Origin: Rhodocyclaceae bacterium
GTDB taxonomy: Bacteria; Pseudomonadota; Gammaproteobacteria; Burkholderiales; Rhodocyclaceae
Reading direction: 5' to 3'
Assembly (NCBI GenBank): GCA_023230455.1
Contig: JALNXH010000015.1
Location: 1 to 64,000, forward strand
DNA: 64,000 nucleotides
Made by a program: the position numbers and the translations under genes. Numbering within the stretch: position 1 is the first letter of the stretch; the number at the start of each line of letters is the position of its first letter. The notes under the pieces are model-generated. The model was given only the letters and a program-made list of their open reading frames with translations. It did no database searches and was not told the origin of the DNA. Positions 1 through 8,208 of this stretch are shown here, one piece after another.

Positions 1-7
1 AATAGCG

Positions 8-64
8 TTTATCCGCCGCTGAGGGAGAACGGGAAGAGCACGGAGGGTCATGGCGGCGGATAAA
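8..64. repeat. 12-bp inverted repeat at left edge, possible IS91-type element end
   Basis: A 12-base arm at 8-19 (TTTATCCGCCGC) is repeated in perfect inverted form at 53-64, with 33 bases between. It lies just beyond the 3' end of the IS91-like transposase fragment, where elements of that family carry a hairpin-bearing terminus. The repeat itself is directly visible; its role as an element end is inference. Confidence 0.5.
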
Positions 65-97
65 CCTCGTTGGACTGAACCGCCGGCGTGACGGTCG

Positions 98-421
98 TTA
101 TGGGGATTGTAAGGTGGAGGTTATCGGAGTCAAGCGTTTGGCATGATGCCAAGGGCAAGAATGGCGGGGGTGGCGCTGGCAATCAACGCTGTCGACGTGG
201 GAGTCGAGCGACAAACCTTCACGTTTGATGGGGCGGCAGGTCCTTCGTGCGCGGCGAGGCAACAGCGTCCCCTGGCCGCAGAAGGTGCAGCGCGCCCAGT
301 CGATCCGATCAATGCGCCGCATGAAGGCCGCCACCGACTCCACGATTACCGGATCGGGCGTCGGCACCGAGAACGCCGCGCGGGCCAGCGCCCGCCGGGG
401 CGAGTCCCGGCAACGGTGGCG
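98..421 (-). pseudogene. IS91-family transposase C-terminal remnant
   Basis: On the minus strand an open frame runs from a TAA at 422-424 down to a stop at 98. It reads a short segment resembling the C-terminal tail of IS91-type transposases: VPTPDPVIVESVAAFMRRID, followed by a CTFCGQG zinc-knuckle-like piece. There is no plausible start codon and no catalytic Y2/HUH domain. The sequence upstream is cut by REP-like repeats at 455-531, so this is a broken 3' fragment and not a working gene. The family assignment is from memory of the tail motif and is tentative. Confidence 0.4.
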
Positions 422-454
422 TTACGGGGCGAAGGAAAAGCAAATCAGCCGTTG

Positions 455-531
455 CCCTTCGACGGGCTCAGGACGAACGGAGTGGGAGAGCGAGGGTTTC
501 TTCGACGAGTTCCGGACGAACGGAGTGGGAG
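455..531. repeat. Two tandem REP-like repeat copies
   Basis: Copies at about 455-488 and 498-531 share GACGAACGGAGTGGGAG and a degenerate CTTCGACGNGNTC.GGACGAACGG core. The same core occurs in inverted orientation at 4447-4479 and, more diverged, at 54358-54392. This is the dispersed intergenic repeat type common in betaproteobacterial genomes. Here it sits between the IS91 remnant and the YkgJ-like gene. Confidence 0.7.
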
Positions 532-591
532 AACACGTTCAGTGCGAGCAGGCAGGGAAGCCATGAGCTGTGCTGTTCCGCGCCCGTTGAT

Positions 592-1131
592 TCATGCGGC
601 CCCTGGATCGGTCAATCTCGCCGCGGATAGCGTCACGATGAAGGGAAACTGCGCGTCGGCGGATTGGGTGATGCGATACCCCGGCCCAAGCGCGCGCGCA
701 ATGCAGGCCTTCAGCGCCGCCAGGTCCACGGCTTCGCAGCGCAGATCGGCAACGATGTCGCCGCCGTCCTCGTACACCGGAAAGTCCGAACAACCCGGCG
801 GCTTGACGTTCTGGTCGTAGACCCGGCAGGTGCGCTGCGTTTCAGCGTAGGCCGGACAGACTTTTCGATGGCCGAAGTAGAGCCCGTTTGCTGCGCGAAT
901 CTCCTTGGGGCCCGTGCCCGCGGCAAGCCGTTGGTCGAAGACCGCACGCGACACCCTGATCCGCCAGAGGGCCTTGAGCTCCGTCCAGTCGAGTTCGAGA
1001 ACCAGCGAATCGAGCCGGCAGCACGGCTTCGCGCAGCGGGCGCAGTGAGGAATGACTGCGGCATCCTGATAGGTGGCCGCAGCGGCCAGCAGCGGCGCGG
1101 CCAGGTTGCGGCGGGGGAATCGGGGACTCAT
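592..1131 (-). CDS. YkgJ/UPF0153-type cysteine-cluster protein
   Basis: This 179-residue protein carries the Cys pattern of the zinc- or iron-chelating YkgJ family: CARCAKPCC near the N-terminus, then CPAY, CRVYDQNVKPPGC and a C-terminal region with no membrane segment. The open frame extends further upstream to 1302, but that extension is Arg-rich and looks non-coding. The ATG at 1131 is preferred because family similarity begins soon after it. The substrate is unknown; members are thought to bind a metal or Fe-S centre through the cysteines. It reads in the same direction as the RND pump gene, with about 90 bases between. Confidence 0.75.
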   Translation of the reverse strand: MSPRFPRRNLAAPLLAAAATYQDAAVIPHCARCAKPCCRLDSLVLELDWTELKALWRIRVSRAVFDQRLAAGTGPKEIRAANGLYFGHRKVCPAYAETQRTCRVYDQNVKPPGCSDFPVYEDGGDIVADLRCEAVDLAALKACIARALGPGYRITQSADAQFPFIVTLSAARLTDPGAA

Positions 1132-1222
1132 CGAAAAACGGCCAGGAGAGGTACGGCAGGGATTATGGCCCGGGCGAGACAAATCGCGACGGGCTGGCTG
1201 GCCGGCGGGGCGCGTTCGCGTG

Positions 1223-4200
1223 CTATGCCGCCCGCTCTTCCGGCGGCGGCGTCCGCCGCCGTTTGACGCAGCGCCCGCTCCACGCCAGCAGATCGTCCAC
1301 ATAAGTGAACACCACCGGCACCACCAGCAGGCTCAGGAACGTCGAGGTGATCAAGCCGCCGATCACGACCACCGCCATCGGCGCACGGAAACTGGGGTCG
1401 ACGCCGATACCGAGGGCAATGGGCAACATCCCCGCGCCCATCGCGATGGTGGTCATCACGATCGGTCGCGCGCGCTTGCTGGCAGCGTCGAGCAGCGCGT
1501 CCCAGCGCGACAGGCCGAGGTCGCGGCGCGCCATGACCACATAGTCCACCAGCAGGATGGAGTTCTTTGCCGCAATGCCCATCAGCATCACCAGGCCGAT
1601 CATCGACGGCATCGAGATTGCCGTCTGCGAGACGAACAGCGCGAGGAAGGCGCCGGGCACCGACAGCACCAGGGCGGCGAGGATGGTCACCGGCTGGACG
1701 AAATCCTTGAACAGCAGCACCAGCACTATGTAGATGCAAAGAATGCCGGTGCTCATCGCCAGCACGAAGCCGCCGAACAGTTCGCCCATGGCCTCGGCGT
1801 CGCCCACCGAGGTGGGGCGGATGCCGGGCGGCAGGTTGCTCATGCTGGGCAGGGCGAAGGCGGCCTTCTCGACTTCGCCGAGCGGCATGCCGTTGAGCTC
1901 GATGTGGAAACCGACGTTGCGCAGGCGGTCGTAGCGGTTGATCTCGGTCGGCCCGCTGTCGATGGCGAGGGCGGCGACGTTGGACAGCGGCACCGGCCCG
2001 TGCTTGCCCGGCACCGGCAGGCGCGACAGCAATGCCAGATCCTGCCGTGCCGCGTCGGGCAGGCGCACCACCACCGGCACCTGGCGCTGGGTGAGGTTCA
2101 GCTTCGCCAGGAACTGGGAGTAATCGCCGGTGGTGGCGATGCGCAGCGTGTCGGCAATGGCGGCGGTGGTCACGCCCAGGTCGGCCGCACGCGCCGCATC
2201 GGGACGCACCACCAGTTCGGGGCGGACCAGGCTGGCGGTGGACTCGACATTGCCGATTCCGGACAGAGTGCGCAGTTCCTTTTCCACCTTCAGCGCATGC
2301 TCGGCCAGCAAGCGACTGTCCTCGCCGGTGAGCACCAGATCATATTTCTCGTTGGAGCCGCCGAGGCCGACCTTGATTCGCGCCCCGGGCAGCGCTTGCA
2401 GGGCGGCGCGCAACTGTTTTTCCACGGCCTGCTTGGAGACCCCGTGGCGCTCGCTGCGATGGATCATGTTGATGGTCAGCGTCGCCTTGCGCACGTCGGG
2501 CGCGCCCTGCGGAGCGAACGGATCGCCGCCGGTGTTGCCGCCGCCGACCGTGGTGTAGACCCGCTTGACGTAGGGATTCTGCTGCACCAGCGCCCGTGCC
2601 TGCTCGGCCAGCGCCAGCGTCTGCTGGAAGGTGCTGCCGGGCGGCAGGGTGAGGCTGACCTGGGTTTGCGAAAAATCGTCGGGCGGAATGAAGCCGGTCG
2701 GCAGCAGCGGCACCAGGGAGAAGGAACCGAAGAAAAACACCGCCGCGGCGAGCAAGGTAAGCAGGCGGTGGTGCAGGCACCATTTGGCCCAGCCCAGGTA
2801 CAGCGTCACCCAGCCCGGCGTCCGTTGCGGTTCGAGGATCGGGCGCAGCACGTAGGCCGCCATCATCGGCGTCAGCAGCCGCGCCACCACCAGCGAGAAG
2901 AACACCGCGATGGCGGCGGTCCAACCGAACTGGACGAAGAAGCGGCCGGCGATGCCGCCCATGAAGGCAGTGGGCAGAAATACCGCGACCAGGGTGAAGG
3001 TGGTGGCGATCACCGCCAGGCCGATCTCGTCCGCCGCCTCCATCGCCGCCTGGAACGGCGTCTTGCCCTGCGACAGGTGGCGCATGATGTTCTCGATCTC
3101 GACGATCGCATCGTCCACCAGGATGCCTACCACCAGCGAGAGCGAGAGCAGGGTCACGACGTTGATCGAAAAGCCGAGCCAGTACATCGCGGCGAAGGTG
3201 GGAATCGCCGACAGCGGCAGCGCGGTGGCGGCGACCAGGGTGGCCCGCGCGTCGCGCAGGAACAGCCAGACCACCAGGATCGCCAGCGCCGCGCCTTCGA
3301 ACAGCAGGTACATCGAGCCACGGTAGTTCTCCACCACCGGCTCGACGAAATTGAACGCCTCGGTGATGGTGATGTCGGGCCGGCGCGCCTTGATCTCGTC
3401 CAGCGCGGTGCGAATGCCTTCGGCCACCTCGACCTCGCCGGCGCCGCGGGCACGGACGATCTCGAAGCCGACCGCCGGTGCGCCGTCGAGCAGCGCCGCG
3501 CTGCGCCGCTCGGCCACCGTGTCGCTCACCGTCGCCACTTGGTCGAGGCGGATGCGGCGGCCGTCGGACAGCGCCACTTCCATCGCGCCGAGCTGCTCCG
3601 CGCTCTGTACGGTGGCGAGGGTGCGCACCGACTGTTCGGCACCGCCGATGTCGATGCGCCCGCCCGAGGCTTCCTGCTGCACGTCGCGCAATTGCCGCGA
3701 GATGTCGGCGGCGGTGGCATTGAGCGCCAGCAGTCGCGCCGGATCGAGTTCGACGCGCACCTCGCGGCTGACGCCGCCGACCCGCGCCACGGCACCGACG
3801 CCGCGCACCGCCAGCAGGCGCCGGCTCACCTGGTCGTCTACGAACCAGGACAGCGCCTCGTCGTCCATCCCGGCGGAGGCCACGGTGTAGGTGAGGATCG
3901 GCATGCCCGCCAGGTTGACCTTGGCGACCGCCGGATCGCGCAGGTCGGCCGGCAGGTCGGCGCGGATGCGCGACACGGCGTCGCGCGAATCGTCGAGGGC
4001 TTCCTGGATCGGCTTCTCCAGGCGGAACTCGATGGTGATGACCACGGTGCCGTCCTGCACCTTGGTGTAGATGTGCTTGACGTCCTGAATCGTGGCGATG
4101 GAGTTCTCGATCTTGCGCGCCACCTCGTTTTCCATCTGCGCCGGCGAGGCGCCGGGCAGCACGGCGGTGACGGTGACCATCGGCAGTTCGATGTCCGGGA

Positions 4201-4309
4201 AGTTCTGGATCTTCATGCCGTTGAAGCCCATCACGCCGAGCAGGCAGAGCATCACGAAGAGCATCAGCCCGGGAATGGGATTGCGGATCGACCAGGCGGA
4301 GACGTTCAT
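1223..4309 (-). CDS. RND efflux transporter permease (AcrB/MexB-like)
   Basis: This 1028-residue inner-membrane proton/drug antiporter has the usual length for the HAE1 type of RND pumps. A TM helix follows the N-terminal stretch MNVSAWSIRNP. Two large periplasmic porter regions follow. TM4 holds the paired proton-relay aspartates D399/D400 in LVDDAIVEIENI, and TM10 holds the partner lysine in AAKNSILLVDY. It follows the adaptor gene (4541-5653) on the same strand, so the two form a pump operon. No outer-membrane TolC-type gene is adjacent, so the pump would need one encoded elsewhere. The substrate cannot be read from sequence. Confidence 0.93.
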   Translation of the reverse strand: MNVSAWSIRNPIPGLMLFVMLCLLGVMGFNGMKIQNFPDIELPMVTVTAVLPGASPAQMENEVARKIENSIATIQDVKHIYTKVQDGTVVITIEFRLEKPIQEALDDSRDAVSRIRADLPADLRDPAVAKVNLAGMPILTYTVASAGMDDEALSWFVDDQVSRRLLAVRGVGAVARVGGVSREVRVELDPARLLALNATAADISRQLRDVQQEASGGRIDIGGAEQSVRTLATVQSAEQLGAMEVALSDGRRIRLDQVATVSDTVAERRSAALLDGAPAVGFEIVRARGAGEVEVAEGIRTALDEIKARRPDITITEAFNFVEPVVENYRGSMYLLFEGAALAILVVWLFLRDARATLVAATALPLSAIPTFAAMYWLGFSINVVTLLSLSLVVGILVDDAIVEIENIMRHLSQGKTPFQAAMEAADEIGLAVIATTFTLVAVFLPTAFMGGIAGRFFVQFGWTAAIAVFFSLVVARLLTPMMAAYVLRPILEPQRTPGWVTLYLGWAKWCLHHRLLTLLAAAVFFFGSFSLVPLLPTGFIPPDDFSQTQVSLTLPPGSTFQQTLALAEQARALVQQNPYVKRVYTTVGGGNTGGDPFAPQGAPDVRKATLTINMIHRSERHGVSKQAVEKQLRAALQALPGARIKVGLGGSNEKYDLVLTGEDSRLLAEHALKVEKELRTLSGIGNVESTASLVRPELVVRPDAARAADLGVTTAAIADTLRIATTGDYSQFLAKLNLTQRQVPVVVRLPDAARQDLALLSRLPVPGKHGPVPLSNVAALAIDSGPTEINRYDRLRNVGFHIELNGMPLGEVEKAAFALPSMSNLPPGIRPTSVGDAEAMGELFGGFVLAMSTGILCIYIVLVLLFKDFVQPVTILAALVLSVPGAFLALFVSQTAISMPSMIGLVMLMGIAAKNSILLVDYVVMARRDLGLSRWDALLDAASKRARPIVMTTIAMGAGMLPIALGIGVDPSFRAPMAVVVIGGLITSTFLSLLVVPVVFTYVDDLLAWSGRCVKRRRTPPPEERAA

Positions 4310-4378
4310 GGCGGGCTGGGGAGGGCGTGCTTAGTTTTTAGGCCGTGCCTGCCCGCCATGAACGCTGAAGTAACGCCC

Positions 4379-4414
4379 GCCCCCTCCCGGCCGCCCCCTC
4401 GCGGGGGAGGTGAC
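4379..4414. repeat. GC-rich palindromic repeat (CCCTC-GCG-GGGAGG family)
   Basis: CCCCCTCGCGGGGGAGG with a preceding CCCTCCCGGCC and a trailing TGAC. Near-identical copies occur at 10661-10691 and 10730-10764, and a related one at 49341-49379. It lies between the RND adaptor gene and its downstream permease gene. Confidence 0.7.
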
Positions 4415-4446
4415 GGGTTGGCTCGCTGCGCTCGGAATGTTTGGGA

Positions 4447-4479
4447 CCGGGTTCGCCCTGAGCGTGTCGAAGGGCCTGG
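4447..4479. repeat. REP-like repeat, inverted copy
   Basis: GGTTCGCCCTGAGCGTGTCG followed by AAGGGCCTGG is the reverse complement of the CTTCGACNNGCTCAGGNCGAAC core seen at 455-531. It sits in the 231-base spacer between the adaptor (start of operon) and permease genes of the RND pump. Confidence 0.7.
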
Positions 4480-4540
4480 AGCAGCCGTTGAGGAATTCAA
4501 CGCCTTCATGTCTGCTTCGAAGGGCATGGCGGTGCGGCGC

Positions 4541-5653
4541 TCAGCGCCCGCTTTTCGCCGCCGGCGCATCGACCACGCGCACGGTGTCGCCGTCGGCGAG
4601 GAAGGCACCGCCGGAGGCGACGACTTTCGCATTCGCATCGAGACCGTCGGTGATCTCGATGCGGTCGCCGCTGCGCCGCCCGGTGCCTACCTTGACCTGG
4701 GTGACCCTGGCATCGGCACCGATGCGCAGCACGTAGCTGAAGCCTTCGCGCAGCACCACGGCACTCTGCGGCAGGGTCAGGCTGCGCACGCGGCCGGCCT
4801 CGAATTCGCCGCGCGCGAACATGCCGGCCCGCGCAGAGGGGGAAGCCTCCTTGCCCTGGGGCAGGTCGACATAGACGAGGCCGTTGCGGGTCTGCGGGTC
4901 CACCGTCGGCGCCACCATCCGCACCCGGCCGGCGATCTCGCTGCCTGCGGCGGCGCCGGCCGGCAGCAGCCGCACCGCCATGCCGGGGCGAATCTTCGCC
5001 AGTTCGGCGGCGGCGACTTCGGCGCGCCATTCCAGGCGGCCCTGGCGGATCAGGCGAAACAGTTCCTGCCCCGCCGGCAGCACCGCGCCGACCGCCGCAC
5101 TGCGGGCCGAAATCACGCCGCCGTCCGGCGCCAGCACGCGGGTCTTGTCGACACGCAATTGCCTCGCGCGCAGCACCGCCTTCTGCGCCTCCAGCCGCGC
5201 GGCGGCGGTGCTTTCCAGGGTCTCGAACTCGGTCACTTTCTGTGGGCTGACGAAACCCTTGGCCTGCAGGTCGCGCGCCCGCTTGACGTTGGCCGTCGCC
5301 TCGGCCAGGCGCGCTTCCGCTTCGGCGACGGTGGCGCGCGTCTCGGCGCGGTCGGCTTCCACCGTCTCGGCGGCAAAGACCGCCAGCACCTCGCCTTTCT
5401 TCACCACGTCGCCGACATTGACGCGGACATCCGCCAGCTGCAATCCGTTGGATTCGCTGCCGATGCTCGCCTCTTGCCAGGCCGCGATGTTGCCGTTGGC
5501 GGCGATGCGTACCGGCAGTTCCGCCGCTTCGGGCGAAACCGCGGACACCGTCAACGCCGCAGCGGCGGTACGCGGCTCCGGCGCCGCCCAGGACGTTGCA
5601 GGACCGGCGAGGACGGCGCCGAGAAGGAGGAACGCGAACAGTGGACGGTTCAT
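4541..5653 (-). CDS. RND efflux periplasmic adaptor (membrane fusion protein)
   Basis: A 370-residue HlyD/AcrA-type adaptor. The chosen ATG at 5653 gives a clean signal peptide (MNRPLFAFLLLGAVLAGPATSWA); the frame stays open upstream but codes nothing sensible there. A lipoyl half-motif (VNVGDVVKKGEVLAVF) is followed by an alpha-helical hairpin rich in Ala and Glu (about residues 95-170), the second lipoyl half, a beta-barrel domain and a membrane-proximal domain. It should link the inner-membrane pump encoded downstream to an outer-membrane channel. The 231-base gap to the permease gene is unusually long and is filled by two repeat elements. Confidence 0.9.
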   Translation of the reverse strand: MNRPLFAFLLLGAVLAGPATSWAAPEPRTAAAALTVSAVSPEAAELPVRIAANGNIAAWQEASIGSESNGLQLADVRVNVGDVVKKGEVLAVFAAETVEADRAETRATVAEAEARLAEATANVKRARDLQAKGFVSPQKVTEFETLESTAAARLEAQKAVLRARQLRVDKTRVLAPDGGVISARSAAVGAVLPAGQELFRLIRQGRLEWRAEVAAAELAKIRPGMAVRLLPAGAAAGSEIAGRVRMVAPTVDPQTRNGLVYVDLPQGKEASPSARAGMFARGEFEAGRVRSLTLPQSAVVLREGFSYVLRIGADARVTQVKVGTGRRSGDRIEITDGLDANAKVVASGGAFLADGDTVRVVDAPAAKSGR

Positions 5654-5765
5654 GTACGAGTGCGGGAAGACCTCGGAAATGCGAAGGCGCATTCTAGTGT
5701 ACCAACCACACCCCCCGCCGCGGCCGGGCCGGCAGCGGCGGAGCTGCGTGCTAATCTGCCGCGCC

Positions 5766-6311
5766 ATGAAAGAACTGATTCTCGGCGGCGCCCGTTCCGG
5801 TAAAAGCGCGTTGGCGGAAAAACGCGCCGTTGCATCCGCACTGGCGGTGACCTATGTCGCAACCGGCGAAGCGCTCGATGCCGAGATGGCGCAGCGCATC
5901 GGCCACCATCGCGCGCGCCGGCCGACACACTGGGCGCTGGCCGAAGAGCCGCTGCATCTGGCGGCGACGCTGCGTGCGCATGCGGCACCCGAGCGTTGTC
6001 TGTTGGTGGATTGCCTCACGCTGTGGCTTTCCAACCTGCTGCTCAAGGGCCGCGCCGCCGCGCAGGCGGAAGCCGGCGAGCCGGTGGCGTGTCCGCTGCT
6101 CGACGGCGAGATCGACGCACTGATCGAATGCCTGCCGCACTTGCCCGGACACATCATCCTGGTCAGCAACGAAGTGGGCCAGGGCATCGTCCCGCTCGGC
6201 GCGTCCACCCGGCTGTACGTGGACACCGCGGGGCGCCTGCATCAACGCGTCGCCACCGTCTGCGACCGGGTCAGTTTCGTCGTCGCCGGCCTGCCGCTGC
6301 AATTCAAATGA
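5766..6311 (+). CDS. cobU: Bifunctional adenosylcobinamide kinase / guanylyltransferase
   Basis: This 181-residue enzyme phosphorylates adenosylcobinamide and then attaches GMP, steps in cobalamin salvage and nucleotide-loop assembly. The P-loop GGARSGKS is at residues 7-14, and the HHRARRP block with the GMP-accepting histidine is at about 47-53. The family motif VSNEVGQGIVP lies near residue 140. Length is typical. It is transcribed divergently from the RND adaptor and lies 10 bases upstream of a peroxidase gene. The other cobalamin genes, cobQ and btuF, are 3-5 kb away, so this is a loose cluster and not one operon. Confidence 0.92.
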   Translation: MKELILGGARSGKSALAEKRAVASALAVTYVATGEALDAEMAQRIGHHRARRPTHWALAEEPLHLAATLRAHAAPERCLLVDCLTLWLSNLLLKGRAAAQAEAGEPVACPLLDGEIDALIECLPHLPGHIILVSNEVGQGIVPLGASTRLYVDTAGRLHQRVATVCDRVSFVVAGLPLQFK

Positions 6312-6321
6312 GGAGACCGGC

Positions 6322-6810
6322 ATGAGCGGTATCCACGAGATCGACGTGAAGTCCATCGACGGTGAAATTCAGCCGCTCGCACGCTATGCCGGCAAGCATC
6401 TGCTGATCGTCAATGTCGCTAGCCGATGCGGTTTCACCCCGCAATATGCCGGGCTGGAAAAACTATGGCGCGAATACCGCGAGCGGGGGCTGGTGGTGCT
6501 GGGATTTCCCTGCGACCAGTTCGGCCATCAGGAGCCCGGCGACGAAGCCGAGATCCGCAACTTCTGCTCCCTCAACTACGCCGTGAGTTTTCCGCTGTTC
6601 GCCAAGATCGAGGTGAATGGGCGCAACACCCATCCGCTCTATCGACGGCTGAAGAAAGCCGCTCCCGGTTTGCTTCATACCGAGGCGATCAAGTGGAACT
6701 TCACCAAATTCCTCGTGGCGCCCGACGGAACGGTGCTAAAGCGTTACGCTCCCGCCACCGCACCGTCCGCCATCGCCGCGGACATCGAGCAACGCCTCGG
6801 CCCAATCTAA
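6322..6810 (+). CDS. Glutathione/thioredoxin peroxidase (GPx family)
   Basis: This 162-residue peroxidase has the peroxidatic cysteine C36 in VASRCGFTPQY, the conserved GFPCDQFGHQEPG loop with its glutamine, and the WNFTKF motif, which complete the catalytic site. An extra Cys in the segment NFCSLNY may act as resolving cysteine, as in thioredoxin-dependent members. It reduces hydrogen peroxide or organic hydroperoxides in the cytoplasm; no signal peptide is present. Its start lies 10 bases after the cobU stop with a GAGGAGA-like ribosome site (AATGAGGAGACCGGC), so co-transcription is likely although the functions are unrelated. Confidence 0.9.
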   Translation: MSGIHEIDVKSIDGEIQPLARYAGKHLLIVNVASRCGFTPQYAGLEKLWREYRERGLVVLGFPCDQFGHQEPGDEAEIRNFCSLNYAVSFPLFAKIEVNGRNTHPLYRRLKKAAPGLLHTEAIKWNFTKFLVAPDGTVLKRYAPATAPSAIAADIEQRLGPI

Positions 6811-7063
6811 GGAACCACTGAACCAGTCCGTTCGCCCCACGGAGGTTTCCTCAGTCGAACATCGAGGGGCTGGAAGCATTTCCCGACCGCAGCACACCTG
6901 TATCTACTTGTACTTTTTCCGAGCCCAACGTAAAGTCCACCTTATTATCATGGTCAATGGTCGCGGAGGCGGTGAGCGGATACCAAACAGCGCCACGGAC
7001 ACGTGAGCCTCGCGGATCTCAATCACGCGAAAACCGCAGTATCGAGCGGATCTGCCTTTCTAT
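6811..7063. other. Intergenic region, no gene seen
   Basis: This 253-base spacer separates the peroxidase from the NHL lipoprotein gene. It is less GC-rich than its surroundings in the middle (TTGTACTTTTTCC, TTATTATCATGG). It may hold the promoter of the lipoprotein/cytochrome pair. I found no convincing -35/-10 pair, hairpin or open frame. Confidence 0.5.
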
Positions 7064-8179
7064 ATGCGTCGAAAAAATGTAGCCAGCGGCCTTGCATGGG
7101 GCTTGCTGGCGATACTGCTGATCGGATTGGCGGCTTGCGCTCCGGTGAAGTCAACACCGAAGGCGGCTTCCAAGGAACAGTTGCTTTGGCCCCTGCCTCC
7201 CGATCAGCCTCGCTTCCAATTCGAGGCAACGCTGCGCTCGGCAGCGGACATCGAGGAAGAAACCGCGGAAATGGCGCTGAAGCGGCAGATGGTACGGGGG
7301 AGTTCGGTCAACGATGAGCCGGTGATCTACAAACCATCCGCCATTCTCTCGCGCGGCGGCCTGGTCTATGTCGCCGACCCGGCCGCCAAGGCGATCACGG
7401 TTTTCGATGCGCCGCGCCGCAAGTTGTTCCGCTTCGGACTACGCGAGCCGAACTTGCTGCACCGGCCCCAAGCCATGGCGATGGATACGGCGGGAAACAT
7501 CTACGTGCTCGATTCGGCACAACGCAAGGTGATGGTCTTCGACGCCATCGGCCTGTTCCTCTCGGCGATTGATCTCGACAAGCGTTTTCAGAATCCGGTC
7601 GGCCTGGCGGTTCAGGGTGACGGCAAAACTATTTACGTCGTGGATCGCGGGGAAGTCGATGGCAACGAGCATAAGGTGATCGCGCTGGCGCCGGACGGCA
7701 CGGAACGCTTCCGTCTCGGCCCGCGCGGCATCGAACCGGGCCAGTTCAACATTCCGCTGGCAGCTACCGTCGGTCGCGACGGCTCGCTGTACGTGGTCGA
7801 TTCGGGCAATTTCAGGGTCCAGGTGTTCGATGCCGCGGGCCGCTTCAAATTTCAGTTCGGCGGCATGGGTGCAGAACTCGGCCGTTTCAGTCGCCCGCGC
7901 GCAATCGCACTCGATACGGAAGGCAACATCTATGTTGCGGATGCCGGTTTCAACAATGTGCAGATCTTCGATGCCGACGGCCGGCTACTGATGCCGCTGG
8001 GCCGTCTCGGCCGCGAACCGGCGCCGGGAAACTATTCGTTGATCGCCGGTGTCGCCGTGGATGAAACCGGGCGCCTGTACATCGTCGATCACTATTTCAA
8101 GAAAATCGAAGTCTTCCGCCGCCTCAACGACGACGAAGGCCGACAACTGCTGGCGCGGGAACAACCCGCCCGGGGTTAG
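7064..8179 (+). CDS. NHL-repeat six-bladed beta-propeller lipoprotein
   Basis: This 371-residue lipoprotein has the lipobox LIGLAACAP (Cys at about residue 25). Repeated blades contain the NHL pattern G-N-IYV-D-(S/A)-x-x-x-V-x-VFD, visible at about residues 140-155, 190-205, 235-255, 280-305 and 325-345. Such propellers are secreted binding scaffolds and have no clear catalytic residues. It is followed 29 bases later by a five-haem c-type cytochrome gene. Similar propellers often neighbour multihaem cytochromes, so a structural or docking role in a periplasmic or surface electron-transfer unit is the best inference. Confidence 0.85.
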   Translation: MRRKNVASGLAWGLLAILLIGLAACAPVKSTPKAASKEQLLWPLPPDQPRFQFEATLRSAADIEEETAEMALKRQMVRGSSVNDEPVIYKPSAILSRGGLVYVADPAAKAITVFDAPRRKLFRFGLREPNLLHRPQAMAMDTAGNIYVLDSAQRKVMVFDAIGLFLSAIDLDKRFQNPVGLAVQGDGKTIYVVDRGEVDGNEHKVIALAPDGTERFRLGPRGIEPGQFNIPLAATVGRDGSLYVVDSGNFRVQVFDAAGRFKFQFGGMGAELGRFSRPRAIALDTEGNIYVADAGFNNVQIFDADGRLLMPLGRLGREPAPGNYSLIAGVAVDETGRLYIVDHYFKKIEVFRRLNDDEGRQLLAREQPARG

Positions 8180-8208
8180 AAGAACACGCAAATCAATATG
8201 GAACAGCC

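Noticed and set aside
143..820. Plus-strand frame over the IS relic and YkgJ gene
   Set aside because: It crosses repeats and runs antisense to the cysteine-cluster gene; no domain seen.
5654..5765. Cobalamin riboswitch before cobU
   Set aside because: Only 112 bases are available and no B12-box-like element or surrounding stems were recognised.
1073..5803. Very long plus-strand open frame opposite the RND pump genes
   Set aside because: It encodes low-complexity His/Arg/Gln-rich sequence and runs antisense to two genes with clear RND and adaptor motifs; a by-product of high GC codon bias.
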